The notes under the pieces are model-generated. The model saw only the letters and a list, made by a program, of their open reading frames with translations, had not been told where the DNA came from and searched no databases. A stretch of 64,000 nt of DNA, taken from contig JACRBJ010000069.1 of the NCBI GenBank assembly GCA_016234555.1, forward strand, positions 88,726 through 152,725, given 5' to 3'. The stretch's first letter is position 1. Each line of letters opens with the position of its first letter. Origin of the DNA: Chloroflexota bacterium. GTDB lineage: Bacteria; Chloroflexota; Anaerolineae; Anaerolineales; Villigracilaceae. The position numbers and the translations under genes were made by a program. Of the stretch, positions 26,001 through 32,476 are shown one piece after another.

Positions 26001-26154
26001 GAAGTCCGCCATCGAGGCGCACGCGGATTACATCAAGGCGGAAACGCTCGCCGTCAGCCTGACCTTTGCCGCTCCGCCCGCGAACGCTTCCGTTGTGGAA
26101 GATGAGTTCGAAGGGGAGAAGGTCAAGGTGGGGCTTTTGAAAGCAAGCAAGTAA
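23005..26154 (+). CDS. ileS: Isoleucyl-tRNA synthetase, type 2 (eukaryote-like)
   Basis: The 1049-residue class I synthetase charges tRNA-Ile. The HIGH motif occurs as NGRPGVHHVLARAFKD (about 49-64) and KMSKSLGN near 596. The CP1 editing domain lies between them, and the anticodon-binding and C-terminal region follows. The PGVHH form, length and the absence of a C-terminal zinc-finger signature point to the type 2 or eukaryote-like IleRS group, members of which are less sensitive to mupirocin. Several CxxC pairs (YCPRCG, CWRC, CDDC, CAKCGG) occur in insertions. Controlled by the T-box upstream. Confidence 0.96.
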   Translation: MFKAVNPKLDVVSMEEKVLKFWTKQEIFKKTVEQRQDAPEYVFYEGPPTANGRPGVHHVLARAFKDMFPRYKIMCGYHVSRRGGWDTHGLPVEIEVEKQLGFTNKQQIEEYGVDKFNELCRKSVFTYIQEWEKLTDRIAFWVDLETAYVTYENEYIESVWWILKSFWEKDLLFKGYKIVPYCPRCGTPLSDHEVALGYDEAVDPSVFVRFPLVDKPDTSLLVWTTTPWTLPSNVAVAAHPEVDYVTVERDNEGTKEKLILARNLVEKVFRGEEVKVVDTFKGRKLKGMKYHPLYTFMPVDKPAYYVILADYVTIEDGTGLVHTAPAFGQEDMESGKLHDLPILLTVQPDGAFIPEITPWRGIFVKDADPQIIKDLESRGLMYRSEKYTHTYPFCWRCNTPLLYYARESWYIRTSSRRDRLVELNKTINWVPDHIKNGRFGNWLENNIDWSLSRERYWGTPLPVWECDDCHERECVGSVKELSEKVGKDLTDLDLHRPHVDNVHWKCAKCGGRMTRVKDLIDVWFDSGSMPYAQWHYPFENQEKFKEQYPADYICEAVDQTRGWFYSLHAISTLLNDQVSFKNVICLGHIQDAQGRKMSKSLGNIVQPWDVINLHGADALRWYLYTATPPGQERRFSSDLVGDVIRSFTLTLWNVYSFFVTYANLDKPQGLTVTATTNDLDRWLLSELNVLVRDVTKAYEEYDVTNATRPVEKFVETLSTWYVRRSRRRFWKNDSSADKQAAYSTLYTALVTISKLIAPAMPFLADELYQNLVRSVDETAPESVHLAAWPQVMTEFIDESLNHEMELVMKLVSLGHSARQKANRKVRQPLAAAAFSVGNPSERKALVNNMDVIADELNVKEVRLLDSATEAVSHTVKPFSKQLGQKYGNKFPAIQKAILSMNAEEVASTFRAGKTLPVKVGDETLDITAEEVEVKAQAKSGFAVAEDGAYVAALVTDLTPELLSEGMAREFLRRAQDLRKTADLDVADRIELFVVASAGLKSAIEAHADYIKAETLAVSLTFAAPPANASVVEDEFEGEKVKVGLLKASK

Positions 26155-26170
26155 TCAGTGGTCAGTAATC

Positions 26171-26212
26171 AGACCTCGGAGGTTCGCTTCGCGGAATCTT
26201 CGAGGTCTTTTT
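26171..26212 (+). terminator. Hairpin terminator after ileS
   Basis: AGACCTCGGAGGTTCGC pairs imperfectly with GCGGAATCTTCGAGGTCT, followed by TTTTTG. A very similar element is at 26617-26657, so it also belongs to a local repeat family. Confidence 0.8.
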
Positions 26213-26302
26213 GTTTGTTATAATCTGCAACGCAGAATTCCTGGCGACATATTCGAGCAGGTTTTACATAGCATTTGAAATGAAATAATATTGCAACATC
26301 CC

Positions 26303-26584
26303 ATGAACAAGAAACACATCGGAAGCAACTTTGACGATTTCCTCAAAGAAGAAAAGATTTACGAACGGGTACAAGCCGCCGCCATTAAGCGCGTGGTGGC
26401 TTATCAGATTGCGGAGGAAATGAAGAAAAAGAATTTGACCAAGACCGAAATGGCAAGCCGCATGAAGACCAGCCGCGCCGCGCTGGAAAGATTGCTTGAC
26501 CCCGAAAATGCTTCGATTACTTTGTTTACGCTGGAACGTGCCGCTTCTGCGTTGGGGAAGACGTTGAGGGTGGAGTTGGGGTAG
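26303..26584 (+). CDS. Small HTH (XRE/antitoxin-like) DNA-binding protein
   Basis: Predicted 93 residues from ATG 26303. A helix-turn-helix of XRE type lies at about 35-85 (AYQIAEEMKKKNLTKTEMA, then SRAALERLLDPENASITLFT), followed by a short LGKTLRVEL end. The pattern is that of HigA/antitoxin-like regulators, which often autoregulate with a toxin partner. No toxin-like gene is adjacent: upstream is ileS and downstream a phosphatase-like gene. A TATAAT near 26219 could serve as its -10. An orphan regulator is the simplest reading. Confidence 0.75.
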   Translation: MNKKHIGSNFDDFLKEEKIYERVQAAAIKRVVAYQIAEEMKKKNLTKTEMASRMKTSRAALERLLDPENASITLFTLERAASALGKTLRVELG

Positions 26585-26616
26585 GGGAAAGGGTAATTGG
26601 GGATTGGGGAATAATC

Positions 26617-26657
26617 AGACCTCGGAGATTCGCGCGAAGCGAATCCCCGAGGTCTTT
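26617..26657 (+). terminator. Hairpin terminator after the HTH gene, copy of the post-ileS element
   Basis: AGACCTCGGAGATTCGC pairs with GCGAATCCCCGAGGTCT and is followed by TTTT. Stem sequence is nearly identical to the hairpin at 26171-26212. Confidence 0.75.
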
Positions 26658-26680
26658 TCACTTTACGATCTTCTTTCCCG

Positions 26681-26686
26681 TATAAT
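26681..26686 (+). promoter_or_regulatory. -10 element eight bases before the EEP gene
   Basis: TATAAT ends at 26686 and ATG is at 26695 with no ribosome site between, again suggesting a leaderless transcript. Confidence 0.6.
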
Positions 26687-26694
26687 TCCCCGCC

Positions 26695-27735
26695 ATGAAG
26701 CAAAACATTCAACTTTCTCCCCGCGCAATTTTCATCGTCCTCAGTGACCTGACATTCGCCTTCTTCTTCCTCTGGTACGCCATCCAGACCTTTACCCACG
26801 GGCGCTTTACCCTGGTCAGCCTGTTGAACATGTTTGCCTTTCAACTTTTCCTGCTTTTGATTCCCCTCGCGTTGACTGGTTTCCTGCTTCGCGTCCGCAG
26901 GCTTCAAGTCTTTTCGCTGGTTGCGCTGGTTTTATTTGTCTTCACGTTTGGGAAGTTTTTCATCCCCAGGCAGAAAGCCGTCCCGTCCTCGCCCGATGTG
27001 TTGAAGGTGATGACCTACAACATGCTGGTCTTCACGCCAGATGTCACCGTGGTCGCGGATGTTCTCCGCGAGGAAAATGCCGACATTGTTTTCATGCAGG
27101 AAACCAGCTTTGCAATGGCGGACTATCTCCAGGCAGAAATGCTCGACGAATACCCGTATCAACTTCACGACCCGTCCGGTATTCCCCTTGGGATGAGTGT
27201 CGTCAGCAAATATCCATTCGAGCCGATTGACCATGATCTTGGAAAATCATGGGTTGGCACGCCGATTCCGCTGGCGGTGGACTGGCGCGGGCGGAGGATT
27301 CATGTGCTCGATTTCCACATGTACCCCACAGGCTTTGGCGCCATTGCAGATTTGGATCTGGCGGACAGGGTTTCCCGGTCACGAGACGAGGACGCGGAGA
27401 GTGTGAATCGGTTTGTGAGGGAATATGATGTGCCCGCCATTATCGCGGGCGACCTTAATGACGTGTCCCTGAATGACGGCTACCGAATCCTCGTCAACGC
27501 GGGTTTGCAGGATGTGTGGGCGGAGGCAGGTTTCGGGCTGGGAAATACCTTCCCCGGCAACAAGTCGCCGGGCACAAGCCGCCCGCATATCGGCGGGTTT
27601 TACATTCCAGAATGGCTGATACGGATCGATTACATCTTCGCCTCGCCGGAGTGGGAGGTATTGTCCGCGCACATCGCAAGAACGGACGGTTACTCGGATC
27701 ACCGCGGTGTTGTGGCATATTTGCGATTAAAATAA
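26695..27735 (+). CDS. Membrane-anchored endonuclease/exonuclease/phosphatase family protein
   Basis: The 346-residue protein has three hydrophobic segments in the first 100 residues, then an EEP hydrolase domain. Its motifs are MTYNML (Asn, metal side), FMQET (metal-ligand Glu), AGDLND and SDHRGVVA (catalytic His). Such enzymes hydrolyse phosphodiester bonds in DNA, inositol phosphates or sphingomyelin; here the substrate is unknown. The domain likely faces outside, as in other YafD-like proteins. Downstream is a phosphatidylcholine synthase-like gene, so a lipid or head-group phosphodiester is a reasonable guess. Confidence 0.87.
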   Translation: MKQNIQLSPRAIFIVLSDLTFAFFFLWYAIQTFTHGRFTLVSLLNMFAFQLFLLLIPLALTGFLLRVRRLQVFSLVALVLFVFTFGKFFIPRQKAVPSSPDVLKVMTYNMLVFTPDVTVVADVLREENADIVFMQETSFAMADYLQAEMLDEYPYQLHDPSGIPLGMSVVSKYPFEPIDHDLGKSWVGTPIPLAVDWRGRRIHVLDFHMYPTGFGAIADLDLADRVSRSRDEDAESVNRFVREYDVPAIIAGDLNDVSLNDGYRILVNAGLQDVWAEAGFGLGNTFPGNKSPGTSRPHIGGFYIPEWLIRIDYIFASPEWEVLSAHIARTDGYSDHRGVVAYLRLK

Positions 27736-27765
27736 GGAGAAATTCTGCCAATAAAGGACCCTGCC

Positions 27766-28491
27766 ATGACAGCATCAGAAATGAAAGAAAGACCGAACCT
27801 CCTACGCTCGATTGCCGCGTATGGAGTGCATTTATTTACTGCGACCGGCGCGGTGTGGGGACTGCTCAGTATCCTTGCAATCCTGGACGGCAACTACAAA
27901 ATGCTGTTCGTATGGATCATCATCTCCATGCTGGTGGATGGCTTTGATGGGATGCTTGCCCGTTGGGTCAATGTGAAGAAATATGCGGCCAATGTCGATG
28001 GCGCATTGATGGACAACATCCTCGATTACATCAATTATGTGCTTGTGGCGGCCTTCCTCCTGCTCAAGGCGGATCTTTTGCCTGAGCCGGTCAGGTTGTT
28101 TGGCGCGTGTTCCATCCTGCTGACCTCCGCCTACCAATTCTCACAAACCGATGCCAAGACAGATGACCATCACTTCAAGGGCTTTCCGTCCTATTGGAAT
28201 TTTGTCGCAATTTACATGCTGTTATTCAAACTGCCGCCCTGGCTCAACTTTGGCGTCCTGATGTTCCTCAATGTCATGATATTCGTCCCCATCAAATATA
28301 TTTATCCCAGCCGCAACAGTTATCTGCCCCGACTCACATACGGACTAACCCTTCTTTATGGGGTGATCGGCATTTGGGCGCTGTTGAAGTATCCAAATAC
28401 CCCGATGTGGATGCTATGGGCATCGTTGCTTTACGTGGCATATTATGTTGTCTTGAGCCTGATCCCCAAGAAGAAATCCAATGCGAATTGA
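27766..28491 (+). CDS. pcs: Phosphatidylcholine synthase-like CDP-alcohol phosphatidyltransferase
   Basis: A 241-residue membrane protein with about seven or eight hydrophobic segments. The catalytic motif is D61-G62-xx-A65-R66-x12-G79-xxx-D83-xxx-D87. The 12-residue gap between AR and G, rather than 8, is the variant described for bacterial phosphatidylcholine synthase, which joins choline to CDP-diacylglycerol. The N-terminal HLFTATGAVWGLL is also Pcs-like. It is followed, overlapping by 11 bases, by a GNAT gene and close to PlsC-like and lipid-kinase genes. Substrate is inferred. Confidence 0.78.
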   Translation: MTASEMKERPNLLRSIAAYGVHLFTATGAVWGLLSILAILDGNYKMLFVWIIISMLVDGFDGMLARWVNVKKYAANVDGALMDNILDYINYVLVAAFLLLKADLLPEPVRLFGACSILLTSAYQFSQTDAKTDDHHFKGFPSYWNFVAIYMLLFKLPPWLNFGVLMFLNVMIFVPIKYIYPSRNSYLPRLTYGLTLLYGVIGIWALLKYPNTPMWMLWASLLYVAYYVVLSLIPKKKSNAN

Positions 28492-28909
28492 CATCGTGGC
28501 TCAGGCGGATGCGGAACTTTACGAAGCCTTCCAGCGACTGGTTCCGCAACTGACGAATAACAACCCCCCGCCTTCACTGGACGATTTAGCTGACCTCGTC
28601 CGAGATGCTGGGTCCACGCTGATGGTTGCCCGCAATGCCGACGGTGTGATCGTCGGTGCGTTGACCCTCTCCGTTTATCGCGTGCCGACAGGCATCCGCT
28701 CCATCATCGAAGATGTCATTGTGGATAACGCCGCCCGCGGACAGGGAATCGGCGAAGCCTTGATGCAGCGCGCCATCGAACTTGCAAGGGAAAAGGGGGC
28801 GCAGAATATCTCACTGACGTCCAATCCCATGCGCGAGGCGGCGAATAGGTTGTACCTGCGGGTGGGGTTCAAAAAGCGGGAAACGAATGCCTACCAAATG
28901 AAGTTATAA
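28481..28909 (+). CDS. GNAT-family N-acetyltransferase
   Basis: The 142-residue protein is one GNAT domain. The acetyl-CoA loop is ARGQGIGEALMQRAIE (about 88-103), preceded by the strand SIIEDVIVDNA and followed by the C-terminal NRLYLRVGFKKRETNAY typical of the fold. The acceptor is unknown. Its start lies inside the end of the Pcs-like gene, so the two are translationally linked. A terminator follows. Confidence 0.88.
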   Translation: MRIDIVAQADAELYEAFQRLVPQLTNNNPPPSLDDLADLVRDAGSTLMVARNADGVIVGALTLSVYRVPTGIRSIIEDVIVDNAARGQGIGEALMQRAIELAREKGAQNISLTSNPMREAANRLYLRVGFKKRETNAYQMKL

Positions 28910-28910
28910 A

Positions 28911-28946
28911 AAAGAGGTGATGCTAAAAACTGGCATCACCTCTTCG
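28911..28946. terminator. Terminator between convergent GNAT and PlsC-like genes
   Basis: AGAGGTGATGC and GCATCACCTCT form an 11-bp stem with an A-run on the left, giving T6 on the minus strand. It is better placed for the PlsC-like gene. Confidence 0.82.
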
Positions 28947-28947
28947 T

Positions 28948-29613
28948 CTAATCTACATTCACCAAAAATTTCCCCGTTGCCTTGCTTAGATCTGAATAGA
29001 CTCCCCGGTATTCCGGGGGCAGGAGTTCGGCAATTTTGTACATCATCTCGTCCACGATCTGCTGGCGGATCTCGCTTGTTACCTTGATTCCCTGCGTATC
29101 CACTTTGAATGGTTGTCCAAGGCGAATATGAAAATCCGTCCGTTTGAAGCGTTTGAGATTCTTCATGAGTTTCTCGCCGCCCCAATGAGCCAGCGGGAGG
29201 ACCGGCGCGCCTGTACGCAGGGCAAGGGTTACCGTGCCGGGCTGGGCGCGGATCAGAATGCCGTTGCGGTTTCGGGTTCCTTCGGGGGCAATGCCGAAGA
29301 CGTAGCCTTTTTCCAGTGCGCGCAGGGCGGCTTTGAGCGCCTGCATGTCTGCTTCGCCGCGCCGCACGGGGATGATGCCCCACACGTTGAAGACCCAGTT
29401 CAAAAACTTGTTGTCCCAGGCTTCGACTTTTGCCCAGCCTGTCATCTTGCGCGGCTGGAGATGCGCGAACAACAACGGCACTTCGATTTGCCCCGTATGA
29501 TTTGTAATGACGATCAACGGTCCCTGCATGGGGACTGTCTGCAAATCGGGCGCGTCTATCCTGCAGGCGATGCGCGTGTAAACTCGAATGATGAAGTTGA
29601 TGAGCCAGTTCAT
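28948..29613 (-). CDS. 1-acyl-glycerol-3-phosphate acyltransferase-like protein (PlsC), HX4E variant
   Basis: The 221-residue protein belongs to the PlsC/LPLAT family, which adds the second acyl chain in phosphatidic acid synthesis at the membrane. The first motif is NHTGQIE, with His39 and Glu44 where most members have HX4D. The substrate motif APEGTRNRNG (about 108-117) and a later APVLPLAH element are intact. An N-terminal hydrophobic helix is present. It starts three bases after the lipid kinase stop, so the two probably form one unit. The Asp-to-Glu change could alter activity or merely be tolerated. Confidence 0.85.
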   Translation of the reverse strand: MNWLINFIIRVYTRIACRIDAPDLQTVPMQGPLIVITNHTGQIEVPLLFAHLQPRKMTGWAKVEAWDNKFLNWVFNVWGIIPVRRGEADMQALKAALRALEKGYVFGIAPEGTRNRNGILIRAQPGTVTLALRTGAPVLPLAHWGGEKLMKNLKRFKRTDFHIRLGQPFKVDTQGIKVTSEIRQQIVDEMMYKIAELLPPEYRGVYSDLSKATGKFLVNVD

Positions 29614-29616
29614 AAT

Positions 29617-30537
29617 CTATGCGTGGATGATTTCCAGTTCGAGCGGAAGCACCTCAAGGGTCAGGTCCTTGCCTTCGAGGCAGATGAATTCACCGTCTGC
29701 GTGGGCGGGGAAGGTTTTATTCAGGGAGCGGATCGAAACCTTTTTGGCGCGCCGCATCTTCACTTCGGGCTGGGACATCTGCGTCCCGCGCAGGAAGTGG
29801 GGGATGAGGGTGAAGACGCGCCCTTTCGACACGCCCTCCGCGATGCACAGGTCGAAGTATCCGTCGTCCGGTTTACTTTCGGGAGTCATCTTGAATCCGC
29901 CGCCCATGCGCTTGCCGTTCATCACCGAAATCATCAGCGAGGTCTGCGTGATGGTTTCCTTGTCGTCGAGGGTGATTTCCACCTCGGCGGGATCGTAGTA
30001 TAGAAAAACGGTCTTGAACGCGCCGATCAGGTAGGCGGGCAGACCCCGCGCCCAGCGAAGCTTGACCGCCTCGCTGCCCACTGCCGCATCGAAGCCCACG
30101 CCAATTCCGTTGCCAAAATACCTGCCTTCGGGATAGTAACCGCCTTTCACAAAGCCCAGGTCGATTTTCCTGCGTCTGTTTTCCTTCAACGCTTTCAAGC
30201 TGTCATCCAGGTTGTCGGGGATGCCGATGCCGCTCGCGAAGTCGTTGCCTGTGCCGACGCCAAGCACGCTGAATGCCGCGCTGTTGTGCCCCGCCTTTTT
30301 GGCGTTCATGATCCCGTTGATGCACTCGTTAACCGTCCCATCCCCGCTCGCGCAGACGATCACGTTATAGCCGTCGCGCACCGCGCCTTCCGCCAGTTCG
30401 GCGGCGTGCCAGACACGCTCTGTGCGTACCAACGTAAAATCCAGCCCGCTTTCTCGCAGGCTGGATTCGATTTGAGGGATGGATTTCTCCCCGCGTCCAC
30501 GTCCCGATATTGGGTTCACAATCACATAATATCTCAT
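29617..30537 (-). CDS. Diacylglycerol kinase-family lipid kinase
   Basis: Predicted 306 residues from ATG 30537 (GGAG upstream); an upstream frame extension to 30594 lacks a ribosome site. The DAGK catalytic domain is clear: VNPISGRGRG at 8-17, the nucleotide motif ASGDGTVNE at 63-71, and GVGTGNDFASGIG. The second domain includes GNGIGVGFDAAVG, and the end is HADGE. The family phosphorylates diacylglycerol or related lipids with ATP. Adjacent to a PlsC-like acyltransferase on the same strand, it could recycle diacylglycerol to phosphatidic acid. Confidence 0.9.
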   Translation of the reverse strand: MRYYVIVNPISGRGRGEKSIPQIESSLRESGLDFTLVRTERVWHAAELAEGAVRDGYNVIVCASGDGTVNECINGIMNAKKAGHNSAAFSVLGVGTGNDFASGIGIPDNLDDSLKALKENRRRKIDLGFVKGGYYPEGRYFGNGIGVGFDAAVGSEAVKLRWARGLPAYLIGAFKTVFLYYDPAEVEITLDDKETITQTSLMISVMNGKRMGGGFKMTPESKPDDGYFDLCIAEGVSKGRVFTLIPHFLRGTQMSQPEVKMRRAKKVSIRSLNKTFPAHADGEFICLEGKDLTLEVLPLELEIIHA

Positions 30538-30627
30538 TCGCTCGCTCCACGTTTTGAATGGGGCGAGTTTATCTGGTGTAAGTCCGATTGTCAATCAACC
30601 TGACCCGCGCCGGCCTCCCCAAATTGC

Positions 30628-30699
30628 CGACTCGCTGACACGTTGAATCGCTGAATCGTTAACTCGCTGAATCGTTGATTCGCTGACTCGCTGAATCGC
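30628..30699. repeat. Short degenerate tandem repeat (CGCTGAATCG-like units)
   Basis: About seven units of the type ACTCGCTGA / ATCGTTGA follow each other between the lipid kinase and the small hypothetical gene. No open frame or hairpin with T-tract is seen. Function unknown. Confidence 0.8.
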
Positions 30700-30701
30700 G
30701 C

Positions 30702-30983
30702 TCACTCCTCCCTCATACGCGGCGTCCGGCGGTATTCCAGGCGATGACCGGTATTTGCCATGCTCAACGCATCCGCCAGCTCATCAACGGCATAGGCTTC
30801 CTCGTTGTCGAGGACCATTTTGAGTCTTTCGAGCCGATCATGCAATGCGAGCATCCGGGCGCGGAACTCATCGAATGTGGCGTGATTCGTGTTTTCGCGC
30901 AACTCCTGCGTTGCGTGGTACGCATCTTCCATGGCGTGGATGGCTTTGAGAATATCTTCAGCGAACAAGGTTAGTTCAGACAT
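30702..30983 (-). CDS. Small helical protein, unknown function
   Basis: The 93-residue product starts MSELTLFAEDILKAIHAMED. It is acidic, predicted almost entirely alpha-helical with heptad-like Leu/Ala spacing (AFDEFRARMLALHDRLERLK), and has no signal peptide or membrane segment. The ATG at 30983 has a strong AAGGAGG just upstream, so it is very likely translated, although a longer frame to 31007 exists. Function not recognised. It lies between the lipid genes and the MocA-like gene with 33 bases to the latter, all on the same strand. Confidence 0.7.
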   Translation of the reverse strand: MSELTLFAEDILKAIHAMEDAYHATQELRENTNHATFDEFRARMLALHDRLERLKMVLDNEEAYAVDELADALSMANTGHRLEYRRTPRMREE

Positions 30984-31016
30984 GGCAACCTCCTTTCTCA
31001 TATTCACAATAGCACG

Positions 31017-31583
31017 TCACGGCTTATGTTTCAAGTAGTCTGCGGGAGTGTCGAGGTCCTGTAAGATGCTGGGCGAGTCACATTCCACGTAAAGGATTTC
31101 ATCCTGGTGGGCGTTCAGGAAATCGCGCGTGGATTGGGGCGCGCGCAGTTGCAGGATTTCATCCCAGACATCTCTCGCCACCAGCCAGGGATGTCCGCGC
31201 CGCATCCGGTAACTGGGGACGACCACCCGGGCTTGACCCTGGCGAAAGCCTTCGCAAACCCGTCTGACATCCCTTTCCTCGACCTGGGGCTGGTCGCCGA
31301 GACAAATGAGCGTCGCCTCCGCCGACGGCTTTTGCGCCCGCAAACCGATTTGAACAGACTCAAGCATCTCCCCTTCATTATTGAGCGTAACTTGTACCTC
31401 GCAACTCGTAACTTGTGGCGCAATGACGGAGTTCGTAACCAGCACGATGTCTTCCACCCCGGCGGCTTGCAGGGTTTGAATCACCCTGCCCAGCACGGTG
31501 GTATTTCCCCAGGGCATCAGCATTTTTTGCTGCCCCATGCGGCTGGACTTTCCAGCAGCAAGGATCACTGCCGAGATGGTCAT
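31017..31583 (-). CDS. MobA/MocA-like nucleotidyltransferase
   Basis: A 188-residue Rossmann-type nucleotidyltransferase. The nucleotide loop is LAAGKSSRMGQQK at 8-20, followed by NNEGEMLESVQIGL and LGDQPQV, with a metal-binding Asp, as in molybdenum cofactor cytidylyltransferases (MocA). These attach CMP to molybdopterin for the xanthine dehydrogenase family. Its ATG overlaps the stop of a YqeC-like gene (31580-31583), a gene linked to molybdenum hydroxylase maturation. No molybdenum hydroxylase is present in the window, so the client enzyme must be elsewhere. Confidence 0.85.
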   Translation of the reverse strand: MTISAVILAAGKSSRMGQQKMLMPWGNTTVLGRVIQTLQAAGVEDIVLVTNSVIAPQVTSCEVQVTLNNEGEMLESVQIGLRAQKPSAEATLICLGDQPQVEERDVRRVCEGFRQGQARVVVPSYRMRRGHPWLVARDVWDEILQLRAPQSTRDFLNAHQDEILYVECDSPSILQDLDTPADYLKHKP

Positions 31584-32335
31584 TGGAGTCCCTCCATACG
31601 CTCGAAGGTTTGCAGGGTCGAATTTTGCAGCGACCCGACAACGACGGAGTCAAAATGGCCGAGCAACTCACGTGCCATGCTCCAGCCGACGGATTGCAGT
31701 TCGGGCGTATCCGCCTGGTTGAGCAGGGCAATGCGCCGCGCCTGTGGCGGGATATTTTTCAGCCCTCCCTGTGGGTGGGTGAGCACTTCGACGATGGCTT
31801 GCGGCGTGATGGGGCTTCCGAGCGGCAACCCGCTGAGTTGGGAAAAGATTTCTGCGCGGTGGACGTACTCGTCTATCAGCGGCTTGCCGAGGGAGCTCAA
31901 GCCCGTAACGTGGACCACGAGGTCGGTAAACTCAGGGATGGGTGGTTCGTGCGCGGCGGGAGCCTTGAGCGGTTTCCGGCGCGAACCATCCGCTTCGATC
32001 AGCAGGGGGATGTCGTGTTTTCCACTGTCCGCGCACAGCCAGTCCAAAATAAGATCGTTGATTGGCTGGGTTCTGTCACCTTCGATTTCGCCTGTGACCA
32101 GGGTGACACCATCCGTTGGAAACTGGAGTTCATCAGGATGGATGGCGATGATGTGCCGGTCTGCCAGCGGGATTTGCCACACGCCAAGATGGCTGGTGGA
32201 TGTCACGATGACCGGACCTCGACCTGCCAGTTCGTGTGCCAGCTTGAAGACGGCAGTGGTTTTGCCGCCCGAGCCGGTAAAACTGACGACTTGTCTGGGA
32301 AGGGTGGGAAGCCCAAGGGCGCGGGAAATGTCCAT
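31580..32335 (-). CDS. yqeC: YqeC-like molybdenum hydroxylase accessory protein
   Basis: The 251-residue protein has a P-loop FTGSGGKTTAVF (about 19-30) followed by VIVTSTSHLG and LLIEADGSRRKPLKAP, the conserved pattern of the YqeC family. YqeC genes are associated with selenium-dependent molybdenum hydroxylases and MocA-like genes; the exact biochemical role is not established. It overlaps the MocA-like gene by four bases. The pair is a two-gene operon divergent from the REC gene. Start at ATG 32335. Confidence 0.85.
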   Translation of the reverse strand: MDISRALGLPTLPRQVVSFTGSGGKTTAVFKLAHELAGRGPVIVTSTSHLGVWQIPLADRHIIAIHPDELQFPTDGVTLVTGEIEGDRTQPINDLILDWLCADSGKHDIPLLIEADGSRRKPLKAPAAHEPPIPEFTDLVVHVTGLSSLGKPLIDEYVHRAEIFSQLSGLPLGSPITPQAIVEVLTHPQGGLKNIPPQARRIALLNQADTPELQSVGWSMARELLGHFDSVVVGSLQNSTLQTFERMEGLQ

Positions 32336-32407
32336 ATCGGTTATTTTACGTCCAAAAAAACCTTATTTTGCAATGCAAATTGCTTTAAACATTTTTGTGA
32401 AAGATTG

Positions 32408-32413
32408 TATAAT
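32408..32413 (+). promoter_or_regulatory. -10 element six bases before a mini-ORF start
   Basis: TATAAT ends at 32413, the mini-ORF ATG is at 32420. The transcription start should fall on or next to that ATG, making the mini-ORF leaderless. Confidence 0.62.
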
Positions 32414-32419
32414 TCAGGC

Positions 32420-32476
32420 ATGTTTATCCGGGATCGCGATTATCTTCATTATGGCTTCAAGAGGTTTTGGGTATGA
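32420..32476 (+). CDS. Leaderless 18-codon mini-ORF coupled to the REC-GGDEF gene
   Basis: An ATG right after the -10 element opens 18 codons (MFIRDRDYLHYGFKRFWV). Its stop TGA overlaps the ATG of the next gene (ATGA at 32473-32476). No known leader peptide is recognised; it is rich in aromatic and Arg residues. The overlap suggests that its translation delivers ribosomes to the downstream gene, or acts as an attenuator. Too short for homology; the evidence is position only. Confidence 0.5.
   Translation: MFIRDRDYLHYGFKRFWV

Noticed and set aside
26303..26584. Toxin-antitoxin module
   Set aside because: Only an antitoxin-like HTH protein is present; no toxin frame is adjacent on either side.
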